Assembly (NCBI GenBank): GCA_963839725.1 | Contig: CAWIWT010000031.1 | Location: forward strand, 128,047 to 192,046 | DNA from: Kumtagia sp963839725 | Lineage (GTDB): Bacteria > Pseudomonadota > Alphaproteobacteria > Rhizobiales > Rhizobiaceae | Reading direction: 5' to 3' | DNA length: 64,000 nucleotides | Shown: positions 35,409 through 43,267 of the stretch, piece by piece | Position numbering within the stretch: position 1 is the stretch's first letter | How the letters are laid out: each line of letters starts with the position of its first letter | Made by a program: the position numbers and the translations under genes | The notes under the pieces: generated by a model | The model's database searches: none | Seen by the model: only the letters and a program-made list of their open reading frames with translations | What the model was told of the DNA's origin: nothing

Positions 35409-35981
35409 ATGCAGATGAAGATCGTGATCGAGTTCTACCGTACACGGCAAGAGGACGATGCGCATGCGATCGTTGGCCGTGAAACAGGAGAAGCGGCAGA
35501 TCTTGGCGACGCCATCGAGCGCGCACGATCATTGTCGCAAACGCTCAATATGCCGCAGCAGCCGGACGCAATGACGATCACCAACGCAAGCGGCGGAATA
35601 CTCTATTCCGGCGCGCTCGATGGGGCGAGCCGTCAAATGAAGGAAGCCATCAGCATGAATGCAGACGACAATCGAGCCGAACGACGACCGAATGCATTTG
35701 CGATCGCTGTCTGGGAAAATGAGGGCGGCGCGCTTGGCCGCGATTCCGTGGGCCGTACGTTCGGCCGTCGCATCGAAGCGGACCGCTCCTGGACGGTCTA
35801 TCACGTGTTTACCGGCGTCCCGGCACATGTTGCAGGCCAGCCGATGGTTGGCCTCAGCCATGAGGACGCAACCCACGGCATGGCGTCTCTCAATCTTCAC
35901 GATACCGGACGCCGCAACGAGCGCATCAATCTGTCAGCAGAGGCCTCGAAAGTCTCTAAATTCACGGTGTGCCAAGCATGA
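35409..35981 (+). CDS. Hypothetical two-part protein, fourth gene of the cassette
   Basis: 190 residues with two recognisable parts. Residues 1-75 (KIVIEFYRTRQEDDAHAIVG, DLGDAIERARSLSQTLNMPQ) look like a small standalone domain. The rest, from an internal MNADDNRAERR, carries WTVYHVFTGVPAH and GLSHEDATHGMASLN. The internal Met could be a second start, so this may be a fusion of two small proteins. No enzyme motif is visible. Its stop overlaps the next start (ATGA at 35978). Confidence 0.65.
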   Translation: MQMKIVIEFYRTRQEDDAHAIVGRETGEAADLGDAIERARSLSQTLNMPQQPDAMTITNASGGILYSGALDGASRQMKEAISMNADDNRAERRPNAFAIAVWENEGGALGRDSVGRTFGRRIEADRSWTVYHVFTGVPAHVAGQPMVGLSHEDATHGMASLNLHDTGRRNERINLSAEASKVSKFTVCQA

Positions 35982-36235
35982 CCCTGGCTTTCCCGAACCC
36001 GAGCCGCAGCTTCGACGAAGTGAGGAACGCCGTCCGCTTCATTGGCCATGACGGCATGTTCCAGGTGCCGTTTTTTGTGGAAGCCGGCGCGCTTGCGAAA
36101 TCCAGCAACCCTTCCGAAGCCGAATGCCTGCGCGCCTTCGATGCAATGCGCAACTCCATCTACACCGTGGCTCGAAAAGCCTATTCAGGTGCGCGCCGTA
36201 CAGCCTACCTCCTGACAGTCGCCGATTTCAGGTAG
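35978..36235 (+). CDS. DUF1488 family protein, fifth gene of the cassette
   Basis: 85 residues: TLAFPNPSRSFDEVRNAVRF, then IGHDGMFQVPFFVEAGAL and AFDAMRNSIYTVARKAYSGA, a clear DUF1488 pattern (P-N-x-S-R, then V-x-F-x-G-H-D). The function is unknown; members are short and widespread in Rhizobiales. The start is ATG 35978 in the ATGA overlap; the earlier GTG 35969 is not needed. Confidence 0.85.
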   Translation: MTLAFPNPSRSFDEVRNAVRFIGHDGMFQVPFFVEAGALAKSSNPSEAECLRAFDAMRNSIYTVARKAYSGARRTAYLLTVADFR

Positions 36236-36341
36236 GATGGCTGCACGCGATTGAGGCTCGTTGACGCGCCGGAACAGCGGCACTGCGCCACGCTGTTCTT
36301 ACAAGGAAGGGGCCGTGCAACCTTGAAAGGTCGATAGACTT

Positions 36342-37625
36342 TCAAGCCCTGGCCAGCGCCTGCTCCAGATCGGCGATGATGTCGTCAACGTCCTCGATGC
36401 CCACGGAGAGCCGCACGACGTCCGGGCCGGCGCCGGCGAGCGTCTTCTGCTCGTCCGAAAGCTGGCGGTGGGTGGTCGATGCCGGGTGGATAACCAGCGA
36501 TTTGGTGTCGCCGACATTGGCCAGATGCGAGAACAACTCCAGCGCTTCCACGAACTTCACGCCGGAATCGTAGCCACCCTTCAGGCCGAAGGTGAAAACC
36601 GCGCCTGCGCCCTTTGGCGAATACTTCTTCTGCAGCGGGCCGTTCTTGTCGCCCGACAGGCCGGGATAGGACACCCAACTGACCTTGGGATGCTTCGAGA
36701 GGTATTCGGCGACAGATTGAGCGTTGTCGCAGTGGCGCTGCATGCGCAGCGGGAGCGTTTCCAATCCGGTCATGATCAGGAAGGCGTTGAAAGGCGCGAT
36801 CGAGGGGCCAAAGTCGCGCAGGCCGAGCACGCGCGCGGCAATGGCGAAGGCAAAGTTGCCGAAGGTTTCATGCAGAACGATGCCACCATATTCGGGGCGC
36901 GGCTCAGACAGCATCGGATACCGTCCGGACCTGGACCAATCGAATGTGCCGCCATCGACCAGCACGCCGCCGATCGAATTGCCGTGGCCGCCGATGAACT
37001 TCGTCAGCGAATGCACAATGATGTCGGCACCATGTTCGATCGGCCGCAAGAGATACGGCGTCGCCAGCGTATTGTCGACGATCAGAGGGATGCCGTGCTT
37101 GTGGGCAATCTCGCCGATCGCTTCGAGATCGACGAATTCGCCATTGGGGTTGGCGAGGCTTTCGACAAAGATCGCCTGCGTCTTGCCGTCGATCTCCTTC
37201 TCGAAGCTCGCAACGTCGCGCGTGTCGGCCCATCGCACTTCCCAGCCGAAACTCTTGAAGGCGTGGCCGAACTGGTTGATCGAGCCGCCATAGAGCCGCC
37301 GCGACGAAACGAAATTGTCTCCCGGCCGCATGATCGTGTGGAAAACTAGCATTTGCGCGGCGTGGCCGGACGCCACCGCGAGCGCCGCCGTGCCGCCTTC
37401 AAGTGCGGCGACCCGCTCCTCGAGAACGGCCTGGGTGGGATTCATGATGCGCGTGTAAATATTGCCGAAAGCCTTGAGGCCGAATAGCGACGCGGCATGG
37501 TCGGCGTCGTCGAAAACGTAGGATGTCGTCTGGTAGATCGGCGTAGCGCGGGCGCCGGTGGCCGGATCGGGCTTTGCGCCGGCATGGATGGCCAGCGTGT
37601 TGAACCCCGGTGCGCGCTGAGACAT
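36342..37625 (-). CDS. metY: O-acetylhomoserine sulfhydrylase (MetY type)
   Basis: This 427-residue Cys/Met-metabolism PLP enzyme forms homocysteine from O-acetylhomoserine and sulfide. The PLP lysine is Lys209 (HSLTKFIGGHG). ATPIYQTTSYVFDDADHA and RIMNPTQAVLEERVAALEGG are family signatures. The start ATG 37625 has GGGAGG 8 bases upstream. The upstream frame to 37775 reads through a heptamer repeat and is rejected. The leader (37626-37782) is largely occupied by that inverted heptamer repeat. No SAM-II riboswitch pattern was recognised. Confidence 0.95.
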   Translation of the reverse strand: MSQRAPGFNTLAIHAGAKPDPATGARATPIYQTTSYVFDDADHAASLFGLKAFGNIYTRIMNPTQAVLEERVAALEGGTAALAVASGHAAQMLVFHTIMRPGDNFVSSRRLYGGSINQFGHAFKSFGWEVRWADTRDVASFEKEIDGKTQAIFVESLANPNGEFVDLEAIGEIAHKHGIPLIVDNTLATPYLLRPIEHGADIIVHSLTKFIGGHGNSIGGVLVDGGTFDWSRSGRYPMLSEPRPEYGGIVLHETFGNFAFAIAARVLGLRDFGPSIAPFNAFLIMTGLETLPLRMQRHCDNAQSVAEYLSKHPKVSWVSYPGLSGDKNGPLQKKYSPKGAGAVFTFGLKGGYDSGVKFVEALELFSHLANVGDTKSLVIHPASTTHRQLSDEQKTLAGAGPDVVRLSVGIEDVDDIIADLEQALARA

Positions 37626-37656
37626 TGAGGAACCTCCCTCTGATCGTTGGAAAACG

Positions 37657-37786
37657 GTGAATTGTGAATGGTGAATGGTGAATGGTGATAATTTCTTACG
37701 AGGTGACCCGTGAGGGTTTTTGACGCTTGCAAACTGTGTGGAGCTGTTCGGAGTTTGCCATTCACGATTCACCATTCACCATTCAC
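37657..37786. repeat. Inverted array of 7-bp GTGAATG units
   Basis: The left arm 37657-37688 holds four near-perfect tandem GTGAATG/GTGAATT units; the right arm 37758-37786 is the reverse complement array (ATTCACC units). The loop is about 70 bases. The right end supplies the TGA stop of the CoA-binding gene (37783-37785). It lies between that gene and metY. Confidence 0.85.
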
Positions 37787-38304
37787 TTTACACGCACACC
37801 GAGACTCTGAAACCCTTGGCGCATGATCGGCTTTTTCGATGACAGCACCCGACTGTTGACGCCGCTCCAGCCAATTTCGCCGGACAACCTGCCATATTCG
37901 ATCTTGGGGCAACGATTCATGACGATCTGGATGCCAGCAGCCTCCGCCTTCGCCGCCGCCTCGTCATGGCGCACGGTCAACTGCATCCAGATCACCTTCG
38001 GCAGCGGCCTCAACGCAAGGGCTTCGTCAAGAATCCGCGGAACGGCGTTCGACCCTCGGAAAATATCGACCATGTCGATCGCCTCGGGCACGTCGCCGAG
38101 TTTCGCATAGGTCATGCGGCGCAAGATTTCCTTGCCAGCATGTCCGGGGTTGATCGGAAAGACCGTGAACCCCTTAGCGATCAGATACTTGGTAACGAAA
38201 AAGCTAGGGCGGACGTCATTGGCAGAGGCGCCGACAATGGCGACCGTTTTCACCGTGTTCAAGATGCTGGCGATGTATTCGTTGGAATAGCTGTCGTGAG
38301 TCAT
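37783..38304 (-). CDS. CoA-binding domain protein (YccU-like)
   Basis: This 173-residue Rossmann-fold protein has VKTVAIVGASANDVRPSFFV, FPINPGHAGKEILRRMTYAK and VIWMQLTVRHDEAAAKAEAA, the standard short CoA_binding family. Its biochemical role is unknown. The start overlaps the VOC gene stop by ATGA (38301-38304), placing it third in an operon with the enoyl-CoA hydratase. Its stop codon is within the heptamer repeat. Confidence 0.93.
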   Translation of the reverse strand: MTHDSYSNEYIASILNTVKTVAIVGASANDVRPSFFVTKYLIAKGFTVFPINPGHAGKEILRRMTYAKLGDVPEAIDMVDIFRGSNAVPRILDEALALRPLPKVIWMQLTVRHDEAAAKAEAAGIQIVMNRCPKIEYGRLSGEIGWSGVNSRVLSSKKPIMRQGFQSLGVRVK

Positions 38305-38720
38305 TTCGGGAGGGATATCCTGCCTTCGGCATCGAGTGGAAAGTCTGGATTGTGAGCAACCTCCCAGAGATTGCCCTCGGTATCGGCGAAGTAGCCGTAC
38401 CAGCCGCCCCAGAAGGCGCGTCCGGCGGCTTTGACAATGGTTCCGCCGGCTATTTTTGCCTGTTCAAGGACCGCATCGACCTCTTCGTCGGATCGCGTGT
38501 TGTAGGCGAGATAGACGCGCGAAACGCCCTCTCCGAATTTGATTCCGGCATCCTCTTCCGCGGCGGGACGCGGGAATAGGCCGAGGATCGCGCCGCCCAT
38601 CTGGAAGAAGGCAACGCCATCGTTGATACGATGCCGCTTCAGGCCCATTGCCTCGTAGAACGCCGTGGAGCGCTCAAGGTCCTGAACGGCAAGCGTTATG
38701 ATCGAAATGCGGGGTTCCAT
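38301..38720 (-). CDS. VOC (glyoxalase/bleomycin-resistance) family protein
   Basis: This 139-residue protein has betaalphabetabetabeta-fold signatures: ISIITLAVQDLERSTAFYEA, FFQMGGAILGLFPR and GYFADTEGNLWEVAHNPDF, the usual C-terminal strand with metal-ligand Glu. The substrate is unknown. The start is ATG 38720, in a TGATG overlap with the preceding hydratase stop. The small upstream ATG (38735) is not needed. Confidence 0.92.
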   Translation of the reverse strand: MEPRISIITLAVQDLERSTAFYEAMGLKRHRINDGVAFFQMGGAILGLFPRPAAEEDAGIKFGEGVSRVYLAYNTRSDEEVDAVLEQAKIAGGTIVKAAGRAFWGGWYGYFADTEGNLWEVAHNPDFPLDAEGRISLPK

Positions 38721-39541
38721 CACTCCCCCGTCCATTTCGGATCCCGCTTGCCGATGAAGGCGCCGATGCCCTCCTCGGCGTCGCGGGCAAGCATGTTGTC
38801 GACCATCACCCGCGCCGCGTGGTCATAAGCCTGCGAGAGGTCCATTTCGGCCTGTGCATAAAACGCCTCCTTGCCGATCTTCAGCGTCAAAGGCGATTTG
38901 GACGCAATGGTTTGCGCGTATTTCATCACAACCTGATTTAAGTATTCGCGCGGCACCACGCGATTGACCAGACCGAAATCACGGGCTGTCACCGCATCGA
39001 TGGTTTCGCCGGTCAGCAGCATTTCCATCGCCCGCTTGCGTGCGACGTTGCGCGACAGGGCAACCATGGGCGTCGAGCAGAACAGGCCGATATTGACGCC
39101 GGGCGTGCAGAAGGTCGCCTCCTGCGAGGCGATCGCGAGATCACAGCTTGCGACGAGCTGCAACCCGGCAGCGGTTGCCAGGCCGTCAACTTCGGCGATC
39201 ACCGGCTTAGGACAGCGCACGATCGATTGCATCAACGTGGCACAAGCCGCCATGGCGGTTTCAAAGAACGACCTGCCCCGATCCGGATCGGCGCGATGCG
39301 ACGTCATTTCCTTGAGATCGTGGCCGGCCGAAAACACTTTGCCGGAAGCCGCGATCACGACGACACGGATTTCCGCATCGTCAAGAGCGCGATCAAGCTC
39401 GGCCTGCATTGCTGCCATCACCGCGATCGACAATGCGTTGGCTGGAGGATTGGCAAGCGTGACGCGCAGGATACCGTCCTCCAGGCGCGCGCTTACAGGG
39501 CTTTCGGGCGCGCTGCGCTTTATTGCGACGATCTCGGCCAT
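38720..39541 (-). CDS. Enoyl-CoA hydratase/isomerase family protein
   Basis: This 273-residue crotonase-fold enzyme carries the oxyanion-hole segments SAGHDLKEM and DGLATAAGLQLVASCDLAIA; the glutamates expected for hydration are not both obvious. NRVVPREYLNQVVMKYAQTI is the C-terminal helix. The start is ATG 39541 with GGAGG 9 bases upstream. It is first in an operon with the VOC and CoA-binding genes. The exact substrate cannot be assigned; enoyl-CoA hydration in fatty- or amino-acid breakdown is the default. Confidence 0.92.
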   Translation of the reverse strand: MAEIVAIKRSAPESPVSARLEDGILRVTLANPPANALSIAVMAAMQAELDRALDDAEIRVVVIAASGKVFSAGHDLKEMTSHRADPDRGRSFFETAMAACATLMQSIVRCPKPVIAEVDGLATAAGLQLVASCDLAIASQEATFCTPGVNIGLFCSTPMVALSRNVARKRAMEMLLTGETIDAVTARDFGLVNRVVPREYLNQVVMKYAQTIASKSPLTLKIGKEAFYAQAEMDLSQAYDHAARVMVDNMLARDAEEGIGAFIGKRDPKWTGE

Positions 39542-39761
39542 ACTATCAGCCTCCAGAAATCCCGCCGGTTCACGGCGCTGAAGCAAGAGATAGCAATCCG
39601 CCCGATTGAATGACAGAGGCGAGCCGTGTTTTGTCAGGCACGTCGCGGCAGGAAGTAGTGGGCCAGCAGCAACGGGAGGAAAAATGCCGGCGAGCGGCAT
39701 TTGCGGCCAGGCGGCACGGTTTCGGGGCCTTCGCTGTTCGCGTCGGCCGATATTGGCGGCT

Positions 39762-39899
39762 ATGTGTGCGTGCTGTCGCATGCAGGGCCATTGCCGGATC
39801 CTCAAGCTCGGCAAAAACCTGATGGTGTTCGACATCGACATTGTGGCTAATGGCGAGACAGTCGCTCACGCCACCTATTCGATTCCACAGAAGCGGTAA
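39762..39899 (+). CDS. Possible small hypothetical protein
   Basis: A 45-codon tail (…NLMVFDIDIVANGETVAHAT ending YSIPQKR) of an open frame from 39606 looks protein-like and resembles short rhizobial proteins ending in a -TYSIP motif. The start is uncertain (ATG 39762 or a later GTG). No ribosome site; treat as tentative. Confidence 0.35.
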   Translation: MCACCRMQGHCRILKLGKNLMVFDIDIVANGETVAHATYSIPQKR

Positions 39900-39944
39900 T
39901 GCGGTTCTGCGATGGTGCCTGTCAGATAATCTTTGGTTCAGTCC

Positions 39945-40415
39945 ATGCTAACAGCTCTTTATTCTCCGGATTGCGAACTGGTCGGCTGGCTGCAGTCCGG
40001 AAAATTCCTGTTCGATGCCGAAATGTCCTATGTTGCGTTCATCGCCAACGGGCACCTGTGGTCGGCCCGGTCGGGACGCTGGATCGGGCCGGTCATCGGT
40101 CCCCATGTCTTCGACGTCGATGGCCGGCCCGTGGCGTGGAACCCCTCGCAGCCACTGCGCACATTAGGCAGGCCGCTGCGCCCAATCAATGTGGTGCGGG
40201 CCGTCAGCCCGGTGCGACCGCCCCGGCCGGTGCCGCCGCTCAATCCGCTGACCGCGCCGAACATTATTGGCGGGTGGTCTGCAATGAGCTTTCGCGAGTG
40301 GCTGGTTTCGAGTGATCCCAAGCCAATCGTTATTGTGGAAGAACCAGCAATGGATGGCGCTGCCGGCGATGCGCCGAAGCCGGAGGCCGAGCCGGCCAAG
40401 CCGTCTGAAAGCTGA
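39945..40415 (+). CDS. Hypothetical protein with proline-rich tail
   Basis: 156 residues. The N-terminal 70 (YSPDCELVGWLQSGKFLFDA, then FIANGHLWSARSGRWIGPVI and FDVDGRPVAWNPSQP) form short repeated beta-strand units, resembling small all-beta proteins of rhizobia annotated as 4-fold beta-flower-like; the family name is an inference. A proline/arginine linker and an acidic tail follow. It is convergent with the peptidoglycan-binding gene (1-base gap). The start could be TTG 39933. Confidence 0.6.
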   Translation: MLTALYSPDCELVGWLQSGKFLFDAEMSYVAFIANGHLWSARSGRWIGPVIGPHVFDVDGRPVAWNPSQPLRTLGRPLRPINVVRAVSPVRPPRPVPPLNPLTAPNIIGGWSAMSFREWLVSSDPKPIVIVEEPAMDGAAGDAPKPEAEPAKPSES

Positions 40416-40844
40416 TCATTTCAGGTCGGGATCGGGGCAGATCAACTCGTTTGGCCGGCATTTGCGTGGCCGCTTGTCGATTATCACTTCGTGCACGAAG
40501 CGATGAGAGATACGCGGCTTGTCCAGCAGCTTCGCCATCATGTCGAAGGTTTCCTCTCCGACCATGCCATCCGCCTTCAGGTGATTGTCCTTCTGGAATT
40601 TCCATACCGCGTTAACACTTTCCTGGCCGAAGATCCCGTCAGGCGTCAGCGTATCGGGCGAAGTCGTCGTCTTGACACTCTTCTTCATGTTGTAGCCAAG
40701 AAGATGGAGGTAGCACTGGACGAGGCCGGCGGCCTCGGCGTTGCGCTCCCACCAGCCGATCGGGCGTTTCTTGTCAGTGTAGGCCTCGTCAAAACGCTTC
40801 AGCCCATCCGGTGAAAGAAGGTGGTTTGCCGACCTTGGATACAT
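40416..40844 (-). CDS. Peptidoglycan-binding domain protein
   Basis: About 142 residues. The central LTPDGIFGQESVNAVWKFQK is the PG_binding_1 signature (D-G-x-x-G-x-x-T/S-x-x-A-x-x-x-F-Q), followed by LKADGMVGEETFDMMAKLL. A Cys-Pro rich end (RPRKCRPNELICPDPDLK) is unusual. No signal peptide is seen, so it may be cytosolic or exported by other means. Start ATG 40844 or GTG 40850; neither has a good ribosome site. Confidence 0.82.
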   Translation of the reverse strand: MYPRSANHLLSPDGLKRFDEAYTDKKRPIGWWERNAEAAGLVQCYLHLLGYNMKKSVKTTTSPDTLTPDGIFGQESVNAVWKFQKDNHLKADGMVGEETFDMMAKLLDKPRISHRFVHEVIIDKRPRKCRPNELICPDPDLK

Positions 40845-41161
40845 GGCCACAGACTAGCAACTTACGCCGCGTAAGACTATTGGAAGGCCGCGCAATCCGC
40901 TTCGCGCAAACCTGACCAAGCATATGGTAATATCATGGTAATATCATACCTCTTCCCTAATTGCCTGATTTTGTTCGCTTTTCCGAAGCTCGCTGTGAAA
41001 TATCGCGCTTGACCCGTCTCTCGGCTTCCCTTATAAGCCACTTCGAACCAGCGGCCCTCAACGGCCGCCGTTTCATTTTTGGCGTCGGGCCACCGCGTGC
41101 CGCCAAAACCAAGCAACAAGAAACGCCTTCCTCGTGAAGGTCCAACGAAAGCAGAGCCTCA
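40845..41161. promoter_or_regulatory. Upstream region of rplM-rpsI
   Basis: 317 bases without a gene, AT-richer around 40920-40980, with a tandem duplication of ATGGTAATATC (about 40923-40945). It most likely carries the ribosomal operon promoter and leader. No classical attenuator was identified. Confidence 0.5.
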
Positions 41162-41626
41162 ATGAAAACCTTTTCGCAGAAGCCCGCGGAAGTGGTGAAG
41201 AAGTGGGTGCTGATCGACGCCGAAGGTCTCGTCGTCGGCCGCCTCGCCTCGATCGTCGCCAACCGCCTGCGCGGCAAGCACAAGCCCACTTTTACCCCGC
41301 ACGTCGATGACGGCGACAACGTCATTATCGTCAACGCCGACAAGGTCGTGCTGACCGGCAAGAAGTTCACCGACAAGGTTTACTACTGGCACACCGGCCA
41401 CCCTGGCGGCGTCAAGGAGCGGACCGCGCGTCAGCTTCTGGAAGGCCGCTTCCCTGAGCGCGTCGTCGAAAAGGCCATCGAGCGCATGATCCCGCGCGGC
41501 CCGCTCGGCCGTCAGCAGATGAAGAATCTCCGCGTCTATGCCGGCTCGGAGCACCCGCATGCAGCACAGCAGCCCGTGTCGCTCGACGTCGGCGCGCTGA
41601 ATAGCAAGAACAAGAAGGTTTCCTGA
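41162..41626 (+). CDS. rplM: 50S ribosomal protein L13
   Basis: The 154-residue protein starts MKTFSQKPAEVVKKWVLIDA and contains GRLASIVANRLRGKHKPTFT, YYWHTGHPGG and ERMIPRGPLGRQQMKNLRVY, unmistakable L13. The terminal NSKNKKVS is normal for alphaproteobacteria. It is followed by rpsI with a 2-base gap. Confidence 0.98.
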   Translation: MKTFSQKPAEVVKKWVLIDAEGLVVGRLASIVANRLRGKHKPTFTPHVDDGDNVIIVNADKVVLTGKKFTDKVYYWHTGHPGGVKERTARQLLEGRFPERVVEKAIERMIPRGPLGRQQMKNLRVYAGSEHPHAAQQPVSLDVGALNSKNKKVS

Positions 41627-41628
41627 TC

Positions 41629-42105
41629 ATGGTTGAGCTGAATTCGCTCGCAGACCTCGGCACCACGGCCGTCGCGCCGCAGGCCGCCGCCCCCGTGTAC
41701 GTGCAGAAGCTCGACAAGCAGGGCCGCGCCTATGCCACCGGCAAGCGCAAGGACGCGATCGCTCGCGTCTGGGTCAAGCCAGGCAGCGGCAAGATCACCG
41801 TGAACGGCAAGGAATTCGTCGCCTATTTCGCCCGTCCGGTTCTGCAGATGATTCTACAGCAGCCGATCGTCGCGACCAATCGCGGCGGCCAGTTCGACGT
41901 GATCGCCACCGTTACCGGCGGCGGTCTCTCGGGCCAGGCAGGCGCCGTTCGTCACGGCATCTCCAAGGCGCTGACCTACTACGAGCCGGGCCTGCGTGGC
42001 GTGCTCAAGAAGGGCGGCTTCCTGACCCGCGACAGCCGTACCGTCGAGCGCAAGAAGTACGGCAAGGCCAAGGCCCGCCGTAGCTTCCAGTTCTCGAAGC
42101 GCTAA
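41629..42105 (+). CDS. rpsI: 30S ribosomal protein S9
   Basis: The 158-residue protein has GRAYATGKRKDAIARVWVKP, GGGLSGQAGAVRHGISKAL and the C-terminal KKYGKAKARRSFQFSKR contacting P-site tRNA. The N-terminal extension is typical of alphaproteobacteria. It is second gene of the rplM-rpsI operon and is closed by a strong terminator. Confidence 0.98.
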   Translation: MVELNSLADLGTTAVAPQAAAPVYVQKLDKQGRAYATGKRKDAIARVWVKPGSGKITVNGKEFVAYFARPVLQMILQQPIVATNRGGQFDVIATVTGGGLSGQAGAVRHGISKALTYYEPGLRGVLKKGGFLTRDSRTVERKKYGKAKARRSFQFSKR

Positions 42106-42130
42106 CATCTCTTACGTTACAGAGTGCGAA

Positions 42131-42162
42131 AAGCGAGCCTTGCGGCTCGCTTTTTTTGTTTT
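42131..42162 (+). terminator. Intrinsic terminator of rplM-rpsI
   Basis: AAGCGAGCC TTGC GGCTCGCTT followed by TTTTTTGTTTT, 26 bases past rpsI. Confidence 0.93.
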
Positions 42163-42165
42163 GGC

Positions 42166-43182
42166 TTAGTTCGTCAAACCGTACGGGATGCGATAGCCAT
42201 TGGCGCTCAGCCACTCGATAGCAGCGGTAGGTTCGTCGGTCTGGATCATGGTCACGCCGCGATCGACCCAGAAGCCGTAGGCTTCCTCCGGAACATCGGC
42301 GAGAGTCGCGAGTTCGTCGCCACGGCCGCCGGCCAGCATCCCGCCCTGCTTGTTGACAATGGCGTAGGTGTTCACCCACAGGTGCCAGTCGCCACGGATT
42401 GCGACGGCGCGCGCACGCGCTCCGAACAGCGGCCCGCCGTCGCGCGTCATGCCGTCGCTTGCTGCGCGCCAGTTGATCAGTTCGACGGCGTCCGCTGAAA
42501 AGGCGCCGCTAAACTTTTCGAGAACGGCCGGGTCGCGCACGGCGTCGTCAGCGATGATCGGCATGAAGATGACGCCCTGCCCAGCCGCCGCGATGACCGA
42601 CTGCATCTCCGATACGCGCGCCGGGCTCCACAAATTGGCCTTGATGACCAGTTGATCAGCAATGCCGAGACGCCGAGCCACCGCGACGATGCCCGGCAGA
42701 GCATCAGCCTCCAGCTTGTTGTCGATATTGACCAGGATTCGATCCTTGGTCACCGTCAGCATCTCTTCCAGCGTCGGGATGCTTTCGTCGCTGACGGCGC
42801 CGGTTCCCTCGATAACCAGCCGGCAGGACTTCAGCTCAGCAACAATACGATCGGCAAGCGGCCCCGCGCAGGTCGAGCTGCGGTTCAGCCAGGAATCGTG
42901 AAAGACGATGAAGACGCCATCGCGTGACTTCTGAATGTCGATTTCGATCATTTCGGCGCCGATCTCGATGGCGTGGCGAACGGCGGCGATCGAGTTTTCC
43001 GGAAACTTCGTCCGCCCGGATTCCATGCCGCCGCCGCGATGGGCGATGACCATCACATGGTCCCGCCAGTGATTGGCGTGTTGGAGTCGGTCGCGAATTT
43101 CACTGATATGCCCGGGTTCGGCCAGGGCAATTCCAGGCAGAAACGACGCCAATAGACTGGCGCAGATCGCGAGAGCACGCAT
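42166..43182 (-). CDS. Secreted glycerophosphodiester phosphodiesterase
   Basis: This 338-residue GDPD TIM barrel has a signal peptide (MRALAICASLLASFLPGIAL). The catalytic pattern is present: VIAHRGGGMESG, KFPENSIAAVRHAIEIGAEM, IEIDIQKSRDGVFIVFHD. It probably hydrolyses glycerophosphodiesters in the periplasm to glycerol-3-phosphate and an alcohol. It is convergent with rpsI and shares the terminator region. A truncated acyltransferase remnant lies upstream. Confidence 0.92.
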   Translation of the reverse strand: MRALAICASLLASFLPGIALAEPGHISEIRDRLQHANHWRDHVMVIAHRGGGMESGRTKFPENSIAAVRHAIEIGAEMIEIDIQKSRDGVFIVFHDSWLNRSSTCAGPLADRIVAELKSCRLVIEGTGAVSDESIPTLEEMLTVTKDRILVNIDNKLEADALPGIVAVARRLGIADQLVIKANLWSPARVSEMQSVIAAAGQGVIFMPIIADDAVRDPAVLEKFSGAFSADAVELINWRAASDGMTRDGGPLFGARARAVAIRGDWHLWVNTYAIVNKQGGMLAGGRGDELATLADVPEEAYGFWVDRGVTMIQTDEPTAAIEWLSANGYRIPYGLTN

Positions 43183-43267
43183 GCGAATCCCCCGATAGCT
43201 TCAGGTGACGGGGGAATAGCCGTGGTAGATGACAGGCGGATGAAGCGGCTCTTCGGCCGCTTTTGGG

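Noticed and set aside
37626..37782. SAM riboswitch upstream of metY
   Set aside because: The leader is filled by the heptamer repeat and no SAM-II core pattern was recognised.
37657..37786. Heptamer array considered as a CRISPR-like array
   Set aside because: Units are 7 bp without spacers and the two arms are inverted, not direct; no cas genes are nearby.
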